Made by a program: the position numbers and the translations under genes
In this document: positions 1 through 8,793 of the stretch, piece by piece
How the letters are laid out: every line of letters starts with the position of its first letter
Position numbering within the stretch: the first letter of the stretch is position 1
The notes under the pieces: model-generated
Told to the model about the DNA's origin: nothing
The model's database searches: none
The model's input: only the letters and a program-made list of their open reading frames with translations
Source of the DNA: Mangrovimonas futianensis
Lineage (GTDB): Bacteria; Bacteroidota; Bacteroidia; Flavobacteriales; Flavobacteriaceae
DNA: 64,000 bases
Direction of reading: 5' to 3'
Assembly: GCF_021245805.1 (NCBI RefSeq)
Contig: NZ_JAJJNF010000009.1
Span: 1-64,000 of the forward strand

Positions 1-540
1 ATTGGTTGCAGGATTCGCCCCACAGTTATCAGCTGTAGTCGGTGTTCCAAGAGCCACACCAGTTGCTTCACAGGAAGCATTGGCACTTACGGTTACGTCA
101 TCAGGTGCTGTAATGGTAGGGTCTGTAGTATCCTGCACAGTAACCTGTGCAGTACAAGAGTCAATAATTGATGAAGTACTTATTTGAATTACAGTTAAAG
201 TAACTGTAACAGGTGATCCAATATCATTACAATCGAAAGTATCTTGATCAAGACTAATAGAATAGGCTGAGTTGCCTCCATATGTTCCATCCTCCAATTG
301 GTTGGGTGTAATAGTAACACTACCTGTGTCGTCTAGATCTACAGTGATGTCTTGGCAGGGAGGAAGTAGATTAGTACTGCTAAAAGAAGAACTATTTACT
401 ATTTCTAAATACTCATCATAGGTACAAATAGAATCGTTCCCGCTATTTTTTAAAATGTGGGAATTGGTATGTTTAGGGATTGCAGCAAAACTTATGGTAG
501 AAAGTAAAACTGCAAAAAGCAGAACGTAAAATTTCCTCAT
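1..540 (-). CDS. Secreted HYR-type repeat surface protein, N-terminal part only
   Basis: An open frame of 180 codons starts at 540 and runs off the left edge of the window without a stop, so the C-terminus is missing. The first 19 or so residues (MRKFYVLLFAVLLSTISFA) form a signal peptide. Residues ~60-120 are a beta-rich domain. From ~140 the pattern DTTDPTI, then DVTVSANASCEA, then TADNCG matches the start of a HYR-like (hyalin) repeat found in large Bacteroidota surface proteins. Such proteins are usually exported by type IX secretion, but the C-terminal sorting signal lies outside the window. A role in adhesion is inferred. It is transcribed in the same direction as the adhesin/PorP/OmpA operon but is separated from it by 359 bases. 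Confidence 0.8.
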   Translation of the reverse strand, partial: MRKFYVLLFAVLLSTISFAAIPKHTNSHILKNSGNDSICTYDEYLEIVNSSSFSSTNLLPPCQDITVDLDDTGSVTITPNQLEDGTYGGNSAYSISLDQDTFDCNDIGSPVTVTLTVIQISTSSIIDSCTAQVTVQDTTDPTITAPDDVTVSANASCEATGVALGTPTTADNCGANPATN

Positions 541-899
541 AGTGTTGATATTTTTAATTATAAAAATATACCGTGACAACGTCAATAGGTTGGGGCCGGT
601 TATTGTCTGTTAACTACTAAAATCTGAGGGAGTTAGATCAAAAGTATTCGGTTGATTTTCAGTTGAAAAATATATTCGTTGAAATACTTTATTAGTCTAT
701 ATAATTCAATGAAAAGCTTTTAAATACTACAGAATACCAAAAATGCTTTATTTAATGGGTTAATAATCGATTAATAGCTATTTACAAATGCAATATATAT
801 AAAAATTCGAAAAAAATCCATGAAGTGTATAAAAAAATCGACAAAATGCATTTAATCCACCTTCTTATGTAAGGAATTTGTTGTTTGGTAGGTGGTGGC
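541..899. other. Intergenic stretch without a gene
   Basis: This AT-rich stretch lies between the end of the OmpA-family gene and the start of the partial surface protein, both on the minus strand. I see no convincing ORF and no strong terminator. On the minus strand a TACTTTTG box at 639-646 fits the Bacteroidota -7 motif for the gene starting at 540, but no TTG lies at the right distance upstream, so it is only a weak promoter candidate. Confidence 0.5.
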
Positions 900-2771
900 T
901 TACTTTAAAATTAAAAACTCACATCTTCTGTTTATGGAGTGTTCAGCTTCAGTACATTCAGTGCCGCAATCTACTAAAGGTTTTCTTTCTCCATATCCTT
1001 TAGATTTTAAACGGTTTCTATCAATACCTTGTGAAACAATATATTCCAAAGTAGCTTCAGCTCTGTTTCTTGACAAACGTAAGTTATATAGGTCTGATGC
1101 CCTATTGTCGGTGTGTGCTCCTAGCTGTACTTCCATTCTAGGGTATTTTTTTAGAAGGTTAACTAAAACATCCAATACTTGGGCTGCCTGTGGCTTGATT
1201 TCCCATTTATTAAGGTCAAAATAAATGTTCTCTAATTCAATATAAACATATCCGTCATCTTTTGTTACAACAATGTCTTCGGCATCATCATAAGATTCAA
1301 TTTCTAATTGAATATCAAAAAAGACTCTACCATCCTCATTGGTTGTGAAAGATTGACTACTTGGTATATAAAAATCTTTATGAGCTTCGATGGTGTAAGT
1401 GGTGTTTGGTCTAGTATTGAAAATATAGGTAGCATCAGATCCAGTTACCATTTGTCCTACTAATTCACCATTTTCATCAAAAAGCGTTACGGTTGTGCCA
1501 GGAAGTAGTTCTTTGGAGTGCTTATCAGTAACTTCTCCTTCAACTGCAAATTTTCTGGTATTAGACATTCTAACAAAAGAATATAAATTATCGCCCCCTT
1601 CACGGTTTGAAGAGAAAAATCCTTTAGTTTGGTTTTCATGAAGTACAAAAGCAAAATCATCCATTTCCGAATTGATCGTTTCACCTAAATTGAGCGGTTT
1701 AGTATAGGCATTATCAATTTTTTGACTCATGAAAAGATCTAAATTACCCAATCCTTCGTGCCCATCTGAAGTGAAATAAAGCATATTATCCTTGTCCATA
1801 AAAGGAAATTGGTCTCGTTGTTTAGTGTTGATGGTCTCTCCAAGATTAACCGGCGTTCCAAATCCATCATCTAAGATTTCTACTGAATAGATATCAAAAG
1901 ATCCTAAAGAACCTGGCATATCACTTGAAAAGTAAAGGGTTTTTCCATCTGGACTAACCGCTGGGTGCATGGTGGAGTAGGTGTCACTGGAAAATGGCAA
2001 TTCAGTTACATTGGTCCATTCATCTTCAACTCTTTCAGCTTTAAATAATTTGACCGTGGCAATTTTGATGCCATCAATTTTGACTCTTTTTTCATTGGTT
2101 CGAGAAAAATACATGGTTAACCCATCTGGACTGAAGGCGGCATTGCTTTCATGGGTTTCGGTATTGATTTCATCTGAAAAAGGTTCGATATGCTCCAATT
2201 CAAAATCTTCGGTCATATCAGCTTTGTAAAGATCTAAATATGGCCGGTCATTCCATCCATATTTTGGATTGTCTGAATTCCTTACTGAAGAAAAAATAAT
2301 TTTATTGAAATAATATGATACCCCAAAATCCCCAGTGGAAGAATTACGTGATACTCTTTTGATCATGTAATTATAGGGGACAATACCATTCAGATTTTCA
2401 GAGAATTTAGGTGTATCTACAGGGTAACCCAAATATTCTCCCATGACTTGATCTCCATTTTCATAATCTTTGAGTCCTTTTAATACTTGTGCATATTTAA
2501 AAAGTGCTTCTTCGGGCATGGAATCTCTATATTCCACATAAAGATTGGTGTAGGGAGTTCGGGCTTGTTCCATTCTACCGTTATAGTAAAAGCAGTCTCC
2601 CAATCTTTCCAAAATTTCTGGGGTAGCCTCTAACTGTTTGTACATATTGGCAGCTTCCACATAGGATCTGTTTTCAAAAAGGTTGTTAGCCTTTTTCAAA
2701 CTTGGTTTTTGGGCCCACAGTATGGTTTGCCCGAAAACTAATAATATGAACAGCATCCAATTTTTCATCAT
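900..2771 (-). CDS. PD40 beta-propeller / OmpA-family outer membrane protein
   Basis: This is a cell-envelope protein of the PorE/SprE-neighbourhood type. It has a signal peptide (MMKNWMLFILLVFGQTILWAQ), then a TPR-like stretch (~25-110). WD40-like PD40 blades follow (FSPDGLTMYFSR, VSPDGKTLYFSS, LYFTSDGHEG, FFSSNREGG), then a carboxypeptidase-regulatory-like beta domain. The last ~115 residues are an OmpA peptidoglycan-binding domain (IYFDLNKWEIKPQA, GAHTDNRASDLYN, LSRNRAEA). The frame is open to 2816, but the signal peptide and the 7-base gap to the upstream PorP gene favour a start at 2771 (or 2768). Last gene of the adhesin-PorP-OmpA operon. The family is known to anchor type IX secretion or gliding components to peptidoglycan; pairing with this particular adhesin is inferred from order. 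Confidence 0.88.
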   Translation of the reverse strand: MMKNWMLFILLVFGQTILWAQKPSLKKANNLFENRSYVEAANMYKQLEATPEILERLGDCFYYNGRMEQARTPYTNLYVEYRDSMPEEALFKYAQVLKGLKDYENGDQVMGEYLGYPVDTPKFSENLNGIVPYNYMIKRVSRNSSTGDFGVSYYFNKIIFSSVRNSDNPKYGWNDRPYLDLYKADMTEDFELEHIEPFSDEINTETHESNAAFSPDGLTMYFSRTNEKRVKIDGIKIATVKLFKAERVEDEWTNVTELPFSSDTYSTMHPAVSPDGKTLYFSSDMPGSLGSFDIYSVEILDDGFGTPVNLGETINTKQRDQFPFMDKDNMLYFTSDGHEGLGNLDLFMSQKIDNAYTKPLNLGETINSEMDDFAFVLHENQTKGFFSSNREGGDNLYSFVRMSNTRKFAVEGEVTDKHSKELLPGTTVTLFDENGELVGQMVTGSDATYIFNTRPNTTYTIEAHKDFYIPSSQSFTTNEDGRVFFDIQLEIESYDDAEDIVVTKDDGYVYIELENIYFDLNKWEIKPQAAQVLDVLVNLLKKYPRMEVQLGAHTDNRASDLYNLRLSRNRAEATLEYIVSQGIDRNRLKSKGYGERKPLVDCGTECTEAEHSINRRCEFLILK

Positions 2772-2778
2772 ACTTTTT

Positions 2779-3717
2779 TTAAAAGAACCTTGGAGATTTA
2801 TCATAGCCCTTGCCAAGTGTACTTATATCAAATAATATCATTATCTCGTGTGAACCATTATTGAACTTTCCTAAATTAGAAAGGGTATAGTCATAGGCAT
2901 AACCTATTCTGAGGTTACTTAACACCCTAAAATTTATAAGACCAGATATGGCATCATCAAACCGGTAACCAGCACCCAATTCCAAACGTTCTCTCCAAAG
3001 GAAATTGGCTGTTAGGTCAAACGAAAGGGGAGCTCCTGAAACTGCCTTTGTCATAAAGGCAGGTTTGAACTTTAACTGATCGTTGAGTTCAAACACATAA
3101 CCTCCAGTCAAAAACATGTGTATTTCCTCAACTCCGTTGGCCACAACACCATCATTGTTTTCTAAATGTTTACTTTTTAAAAGGTTTGGAGCAGAGAAAC
3201 CGATATAATAATTTTTTCCGAAGAAAAAGGCTCCTACACCTACATTGGGGTACGTTCTGGAAATATTTTCAGCAAATGCAGGATCGGGTAATGGATCGGA
3301 ATATACAAACCCATCAAAATTGGTGCTAAAAAAAGTAGCTCCAAATTTTATTCCCAAAGAGAGTTTGGAAGTTTTACCGGTTTGTAAAACATATGCAACA
3401 TCCGCATAGACATTGGTTTCCTTAACTACATCTCCAATTTGATCGTGGACTATGGAGAGACCTCCTTCTATGTTTTTATAAAGTGTTGTATGTCCAAATA
3501 AGGTTCCAGTTGTTGGGCCACCCACAGAACCCGTCCATTGATTGCGATAGAATACCCCTAAACTGATTTCGTCTGAAGCATCTTTTGCATAAGCCGGATT
3601 AATCACACTCATGTTATACATGTATTGTGTGAATTGTGGATCTTGTTGCGCTAGCATCTGAAAACCTACTAAGGCAAAAAGGATGAAAATTATATGTCTT
3701 TTTAAGGATTTAACCAT
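2779..3717 (-). CDS. PorP/SprF family type IX secretion membrane protein
   Basis: About 312 residues, with signal peptide MVKSLKRHIIFILFALVGFQMLAQ followed by the PorP/SprF start motif QQDPQFTQYMYNMSVINPAYAG-like (here INPAYAKDA). The rest is an outer-membrane beta-barrel with alternating aromatic strands. An ORF extension to 3774 overlaps the upstream gene; the signal peptide and a 7-base gap support the start at 3717. SprF of Flavobacterium johnsoniae is needed to secrete the adhesin SprB, and genes of this family usually sit directly downstream of a large adhesin, as here (adhesin 3725-8707). The inferred job is delivery or surface attachment of that adhesin. Confidence 0.92.
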   Translation of the reverse strand: MVKSLKRHIIFILFALVGFQMLAQQDPQFTQYMYNMSVINPAYAKDASDEISLGVFYRNQWTGSVGGPTTGTLFGHTTLYKNIEGGLSIVHDQIGDVVKETNVYADVAYVLQTGKTSKLSLGIKFGATFFSTNFDGFVYSDPLPDPAFAENISRTYPNVGVGAFFFGKNYYIGFSAPNLLKSKHLENNDGVVANGVEEIHMFLTGGYVFELNDQLKFKPAFMTKAVSGAPLSFDLTANFLWRERLELGAGYRFDDAISGLINFRVLSNLRIGYAYDYTLSNLGKFNNGSHEIMILFDISTLGKGYDKSPRFF

Positions 3718-3724
3718 AAAAATG

Positions 3725-6700
3725 TTATCTGTTAAGATAGACTCGACCTTGAATACTATCTGTCTGACCATCATTAAAATTTAAAATATAGAAATAAACA
3801 CCATTTGGAAGTTCTCCATTTCCTAAAGTTGTTCCTTCCTTTGAAGTTCCATCCCAGTTAGGAGTGCTACTATTTCCTTTAAATAATAGATTGCCGTATC
3901 TGTTATAAATTTCTATATCGAAATTGGGATATAGTTCCCTTATGTTTACAAGATCAAAAGTATCATTAATACCGTCCCCATTAGGTGAAAATCCATCAGG
4001 AATAATCAAATCCTCAGTGCATTTTTCAATGGTAACTGTGACCTCAAGTCTCAATCTACTTTCACATCCCATTTGTGATGAGATAGCAGCATAATAGGTT
4101 TCTCCATCTTCTAATTGGGTTTCGCTAGTTATAACGTTTCCTCCGTCTGGTGCGTCGTACCAAACAATCGGACTTTCGTTAACAAAGGATGTTAAATCTT
4201 CAATAGTAGGAGAATCTTCCGAACAAAAATAATCCCCGCCGTCAACTAGAGTTGGAGTAGCGGTATTTTCAATATTAAAAGTTACCGACTCCACTAAAGT
4301 AACATCACCCGAACAATCATCGGTAGAGCGAATAAAATAGATAATCGTAAATGCTGTTGATCCTGAGTTAATAAGAATGTCATTAGGAATAATAATTTCT
4401 CCGTTTCCATCAGAAATGTCAACATCAGTTGTCTCGTTGGAATTATTGGCTCCTGATAAGGTGTAGTTTATTTGATATGGTCCATCTTCCAAAAATTCAG
4501 CATTCGAAATAAAAACAGTATTGGAATCATTTAAACAAATATCAGCTGCAGATAAAACCATTCCAGAAATATCAGGAATAGGTTGAATGATTATGTTAAC
4601 GTCAGAGGTTTCTGTGCCGCAAGAGTTAGAAACAGTGTACGTGTAAGTCCCCTCAGCATCCACCGTTGGATCAAACAATCCAGTGCCACTGGCAAGAACG
4701 GGAGACCATGTGCCGCCAGTATCTGGAGTACCTCCGAGAAGGGTAAACAAGTCTATCGGGTCATCATTTCCACAGATATTGGCACTACCATCAGTTCCGG
4801 CATTTGGTGGCGGAATAATAGTTACTGTCACAGTAGCAGAGGCAGGACCACAAGGGTCTGTTCCAGCTACGGTATAAGTATAAGTTCCTTCAGCGTCGAT
4901 TGTGGGATCAAACAATCCCGAACCGCTGTTAAGAGCTGGTGACCATGTACCACCTACATCAGGTGTACCGCCCAAAACTGTAAATAGATCAATAGGATTA
5001 TCAAGCTCACAAAGATTTATGGAAGCATCTGTACCTGGATTAGCAGGCGTTTCCACCGAAATGGTTACCGAAGCAGAAGCAGGTCCACAAGCGTCAGTTC
5101 CTTCCACGGTATAGGTATAAGTTCCTTCAGCATCCACTGTTGGATCAAACAACCCAGCGCCACTGGCAAGAAGGGGAGACCATGTACCACCAGTATCTGG
5201 AGTACCTCCAAGAAGGGTAAACAAGTCTATCGGGTCATCATTTCCACAGATATTGGCACTACCATCAGTTCCGGCATTTGGTGGTGGAATGATAGTGACG
5301 GTCACATTAGCAGAGGCAGGTCCACAAGGATCTGTTCCGTCTATAGTATATGAATAAGTTCCTTCAGCATCGATTGTAGGATCAAACAAACCTGAACCGC
5401 TGTTAAGTGCTGGAGACCAGGTGCCACCTACATCAGGTGTACCACCTAAAACGGTAAATAGGTCAATTGGGTTATCATTTTGACAAATGTCAACGCTGCC
5501 GTTAGTTCCAGCATTTGGAGGTGTTTCCAAAGAAATAGTCACAGTAGCCGAAGCGGGTCCACAAGTGTCAGTTCCTTCCACTGTATAGGTATAAGTTCCT
5601 TCAGCATCCACCGTTGGATCAAACAATCCCGAACCACTGTTAAGTGCTGGTGACCATGTACCACCAGTATCTGGAGTACCTCCAAGAAGGGTAAACAAGT
5701 CTATTGGGTCATCATTTCCACAGATATTAGCACTACCATCAGTTCCAGCATTTGGTGGTGGAATGATGGTGACGGTAACAGTAGCAGAGGCAGGACCACA
5801 TGGGTCTGTTCCAACTACAGTATAGGTATAGGTTCCTTCGGCATCGATTGTAGGATCAAACAATCCCGAACCACTGTTAAGTGCTGGAGACCATGTGCCA
5901 CCTACATCAGGTGTACCATCTAAAACGGTAAATAGGTCAATTGGGCTATCATTTTGACAAATGTCAACGCTGCCGTTAGTTCCAGCATTTGGAGGTGTTT
6001 CCAAAGAAATAGTCACAGTAGCCGAAGCAGGTCCACAAGCATCAGTTCCTTCCACGGTATAGGTATAAGTTCCTTCAGCATCGATTGTAGGATCAAATAA
6101 TCCCGAACCACTGTTAAGAGCTGGAGACCATGTACCACCAGTATCTGGAGTACCTCCTAGAAGGGTAAACAAGTCTATCGGGTCATCATTTCCACAGATA
6201 TTGGCACTACCATCAGTTCCGGCATTTGGTGGCGGAATAAGAGCAACCGTCACAGTAGCAGAGGCAGGTCCACAAGGATCTGTTCCGTCTACAGTATATG
6301 TATAAGTTCCTTCAGCATCGATTGTAGGATCAAACAAACCTGAACCGCTGTTAAGTGCCGGTGACCATGAGCCACCTACATCAGGTGTACCACCCAAAAC
6401 AGTAAATAGGTCAATTGGGCTATCATTTTGACAAATGTCAATGCTGCCGTTAGTTCCAGCATTTGGAGGTGTTTCCAAAGAAATAGTCACAGTAGCCGAG
6501 GTGGGACCACAAGGATCCGTTCCTTCCACGGTGTATGCGTAGGTTCCTTCAGCATCCACCGTTGGATCAAACAATCCCGAACCACTGTTAAGTGCTGGTG
6601 ACCATGTACCACCAGTATCTGGAGTACCTCCAAGAAGGGTAAACAAGTCTATTGGGTCATCATTTCCACAGATATTAGCACTACCATCAGTTCCAGCATT

Positions 6701-8707
6701 TGGTGGTGGAATGATAGTGACGGTCACAGTAGCAGAGGCAGGTCCACACGGATCTGTTCCACCTACAGTATAAGTATAAGTTCCTTCAGCATCGATTGTA
6801 GGATCAAACAATCCCGAACCACTGTTAAGAGCTGGAGACCATGTACCACCTAGATCAGGTGTACCACCTAAAACGGTAAATAGGTCAATTGGGCTATCAT
6901 TTTGACAAATGTCAACGCTGCCGTTAGTTCCAGCATTTGGAGGTGTTTCCAAAGAAATAGTGACAGTAGCCGAAGTGGGTCCACAAGGATCCGTTCCTTC
7001 CACGGTGTATGTATATGTTCCTTCAGCATCCACGGTTGGATCAAAAAGTCCTGTGCCACTTGCAAGAACGGGAGACCATGTACCACCAGTATCTGGAGTA
7101 CCTCCAAGAAGGGTAAACAAGTCTATTGGGTCATCATTTCCACAGATATTGGCACTACCATTAGTTCCAGCATCTGGTGGTGGAATGATACCTATGGTAA
7201 CCGAAGCCGACGCCGAACCGCAAGGAGGGGCACCGTCTACAGTATAAGTATAAGTTCCTTCAGCATCGATTGTAGGATCAAATAATCCCGAACCACTGTT
7301 AAGAGCTGGAGACCAAGTACCTCCTAAATCTGGCGTACCGCCCAAAACAGTAAACAAGTCTATAGGGTCATCATTAGAACATATATCTACAGAAGCGCTA
7401 TTCCCAGCATTTGGTTCCAGAGTCATAGTTACAGAAATAACTGCTGTATCATCATCACAAGGGAACAAAGAAACAGTATATGTATAATCTCCGGCGGAAT
7501 CAAATTGCGGGTCAAAAATACTTGATCCACTATTCAAAGGTGGAGACCAAGTACCTCCTAGATCTGGATTACCATTAATATAATCAAACAGATCTACTGG
7601 TGTTCCATCAGAACAAACCGTAATGTCTCCATCATTTCCTGCATTTGGAGGGGGTAAAATACTTATTGTGATAGTCGCAGATGTTGTTCCACACGGATTA
7701 TTATCATCAATATTATATGTAAATACATATGGGCTGTTACCAATGTTTAACCCATTCATACTTAAGGTTCCTAAGTGATCGTTAGTGGTTGTAACAGGTC
7801 CACTCCATTCCCCATTAGTGTCTGGATTGCCTCCTAAATAGGTGAAAAGATCTATGGAGCCAATGGTATTTAATCCATTGTTACAAAATTCCAACGAATT
7901 GCTTTCACCAGCATTATTGGGTGGTACGAATTGAATAATTACTTCTAAACGATCTTCACTTTCACAAGGAGGGTCCACTGTGGTGGCATAATAGGTTTCG
8001 CCAGCTACTAATGGTGTATTTAAATCTAATGGTACAGCTGAAGAATTGGTGGCATACCAATTATTGTTTCCCGAAGCCACCAAGTCCGCCACTGTAGGCG
8101 GTGGGTCCTGAGTACCACAAAAGAATTGAAGGCCGTCACCTGAGGGTACAGGTACATAACCTACATTGACCAAAACAGATAGTCGGGAGGTTCTGCAGCC
8201 CGTATCTGGATTTTCTTGATCTGCGTAGTAAAGTGTATTGTCTGATAAAATGGTCGTAGGAGCTAAAGCAGCTCCTCCGTTAGGAACCGCATACCATTGA
8301 ACATTATTTCCAACTGCAAACAAATCTGAGATTGTTGCTTCTGAAAGGTCATCGACGCAAACCCCTTGAAAATTTAAGCCTGTTGGTGCACCATATATTG
8401 TTATAGTAACTTCTTGTCTACTGCCGCAATCACCGTTTGTATTATCAACATAGTAGACCGTGGCATTTTCTAATCCTAAATCAGAGGCTAATGGTGTAGT
8501 TGAAGTTGGTGAGTCAAACCAATTGATACCTGAACCATTATCTACAGCAACCAAATCGGCTATGGTTGGTGAATCGATATCACAAAAGGACTGGGAATTA
8601 TCGTTAATAGTTGGGCATTGGGAAAATGCGATACTGCTCCATAGGAAGATCAGTCCTAAAGAAAAAAGTAGGTGGTTATAAAAGAATGGGTGCGTACTTT
8701 TTTTCAT
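3725..8707 (-). CDS. Giant repeat adhesin with CHU_C-type (type B) T9SS sorting domain
   Basis: 1660 residues, exported. A signal peptide (residues 1-29, ending AFSQ) is followed by three Ig-like SprB-type units, each with C-x-D/E-x-P-T-I/V-x-D-L and W(F/Y). Then come about 14 beta-sandwich repeats with the core DPIDLFTLLGGTPD, GGTWSPAL, SGLFDPT and AEGTYTYTV. Two further domains precede the end. The C-terminal ~90 residues (IIPDGFSPNGDGINDTF, IYNRYGNLLF, NWDG, LPNGVYFYIL) are the gliding-motility-associated type B sorting domain, which directs secretion through the type IX system. Paired cysteines recur in the repeats. First gene of an operon with PorP/SprF (7-base gap) and PD40-OmpA. Probably an adhesin for gliding or surface attachment; ligand unknown. 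Twelve repeats are in perfect register (listed separately). Confidence 0.92.
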   Translation of the reverse strand: MKKSTHPFFYNHLLFSLGLIFLWSSIAFSQCPTINDNSQSFCDIDSPTIADLVAVDNGSGINWFDSPTSTTPLASDLGLENATVYYVDNTNGDCGSRQEVTITIYGAPTGLNFQGVCVDDLSEATISDLFAVGNNVQWYAVPNGGAALAPTTILSDNTLYYADQENPDTGCRTSRLSVLVNVGYVPVPSGDGLQFFCGTQDPPPTVADLVASGNNNWYATNSSAVPLDLNTPLVAGETYYATTVDPPCESEDRLEVIIQFVPPNNAGESNSLEFCNNGLNTIGSIDLFTYLGGNPDTNGEWSGPVTTTNDHLGTLSMNGLNIGNSPYVFTYNIDDNNPCGTTSATITISILPPPNAGNDGDITVCSDGTPVDLFDYINGNPDLGGTWSPPLNSGSSIFDPQFDSAGDYTYTVSLFPCDDDTAVISVTMTLEPNAGNSASVDICSNDDPIDLFTVLGGTPDLGGTWSPALNSGSGLFDPTIDAEGTYTYTVDGAPPCGSASASVTIGIIPPPDAGTNGSANICGNDDPIDLFTLLGGTPDTGGTWSPVLASGTGLFDPTVDAEGTYTYTVEGTDPCGPTSATVTISLETPPNAGTNGSVDICQNDSPIDLFTVLGGTPDLGGTWSPALNSGSGLFDPTIDAEGTYTYTVGGTDPCGPASATVTVTIIPPPNAGTDGSANICGNDDPIDLFTLLGGTPDTGGTWSPALNSGSGLFDPTVDAEGTYAYTVEGTDPCGPTSATVTISLETPPNAGTNGSIDICQNDSPIDLFTVLGGTPDVGGSWSPALNSGSGLFDPTIDAEGTYTYTVDGTDPCGPASATVTVALIPPPNAGTDGSANICGNDDPIDLFTLLGGTPDTGGTWSPALNSGSGLFDPTIDAEGTYTYTVEGTDACGPASATVTISLETPPNAGTNGSVDICQNDSPIDLFTVLDGTPDVGGTWSPALNSGSGLFDPTIDAEGTYTYTVVGTDPCGPASATVTVTIIPPPNAGTDGSANICGNDDPIDLFTLLGGTPDTGGTWSPALNSGSGLFDPTVDAEGTYTYTVEGTDTCGPASATVTISLETPPNAGTNGSVDICQNDNPIDLFTVLGGTPDVGGTWSPALNSGSGLFDPTIDAEGTYSYTIDGTDPCGPASANVTVTIIPPPNAGTDGSANICGNDDPIDLFTLLGGTPDTGGTWSPLLASGAGLFDPTVDAEGTYTYTVEGTDACGPASASVTISVETPANPGTDASINLCELDNPIDLFTVLGGTPDVGGTWSPALNSGSGLFDPTIDAEGTYTYTVAGTDPCGPASATVTVTIIPPPNAGTDGSANICGNDDPIDLFTLLGGTPDTGGTWSPVLASGTGLFDPTVDAEGTYTYTVSNSCGTETSDVNIIIQPIPDISGMVLSAADICLNDSNTVFISNAEFLEDGPYQINYTLSGANNSNETTDVDISDGNGEIIIPNDILINSGSTAFTIIYFIRSTDDCSGDVTLVESVTFNIENTATPTLVDGGDYFCSEDSPTIEDLTSFVNESPIVWYDAPDGGNVITSETQLEDGETYYAAISSQMGCESRLRLEVTVTIEKCTEDLIIPDGFSPNGDGINDTFDLVNIRELYPNFDIEIYNRYGNLLFKGNSSTPNWDGTSKEGTTLGNGELPNGVYFYILNFNDGQTDSIQGRVYLNR
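4568..7411 (-). repeat. Twelve in-register 237-bp coding repeats arranged as 474-bp dimers
   Basis: Within the adhesin gene, twelve consecutive units of exactly 79 codons fill this interval with no indels. From about 4805 to 7174 units alternate between an A type (start NAGTDGSANICGNDD) and a B type (start NAGTNGSVDICQNDS), giving a 158-residue higher-order period. A sequence marker of the A type, cacagatatt, recurs at 4771, 5245, 5719, 6193, 6667 and 7141, each 474 bases apart. Units at both ends (3, 13 and the tail of 14) are more diverged. The pattern implies amplification of a two-domain block or ongoing homogenisation. Confidence 0.95.
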
Positions 8708-8728
8708 TGATCTTAGCTAGTTAGCGCT

Positions 8729-8758
8729 AAATCTTTATTACAATTATAGTAAAGATTT
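8729..8758. other. Hairpin-forming inverted repeat ahead of the adhesin operon
   Basis: Arms AAATCTTTATTA and TAGTAAAGATTT pair over 12 bases with one T-G pair and a 6-base loop. It lies in the 86-base gap between the stop of the LysM gene (8794) and the adhesin start (8707). It may act as a weak terminator for the LysM gene or as a structure in the adhesin leader. It lacks GC pairs and a proper T-tract on the minus strand, so the role is uncertain. Confidence 0.4.
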
Positions 8759-8793
8759 TTTATTTAGTTGGTTTTTGATTTAATTCTGAAACC

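Noticed and set aside
850..900. CCACCT/AGGTGG inverted pair near the OmpA stop as a terminator
   Set aside because: Only six pairs with a 27-base loop and no T-run; too weak to call.
892..1224. A 110-codon plus-strand frame opposite the OmpA-domain end
   Set aside because: Antisense to the conserved OmpA domain; no signal or domain is visible.
4583..7285. Several open frames of 60-127 codons on the plus strand within the adhesin repeats
   Set aside because: They are antisense shadows of the repeated coding sequence, recur with the same period and have no family similarity.
4568..7411. Regular repeats that could suggest a CRISPR array or satellite
   Set aside because: The period is 237/474 bases, the sequence is coding throughout and there are no spacers.
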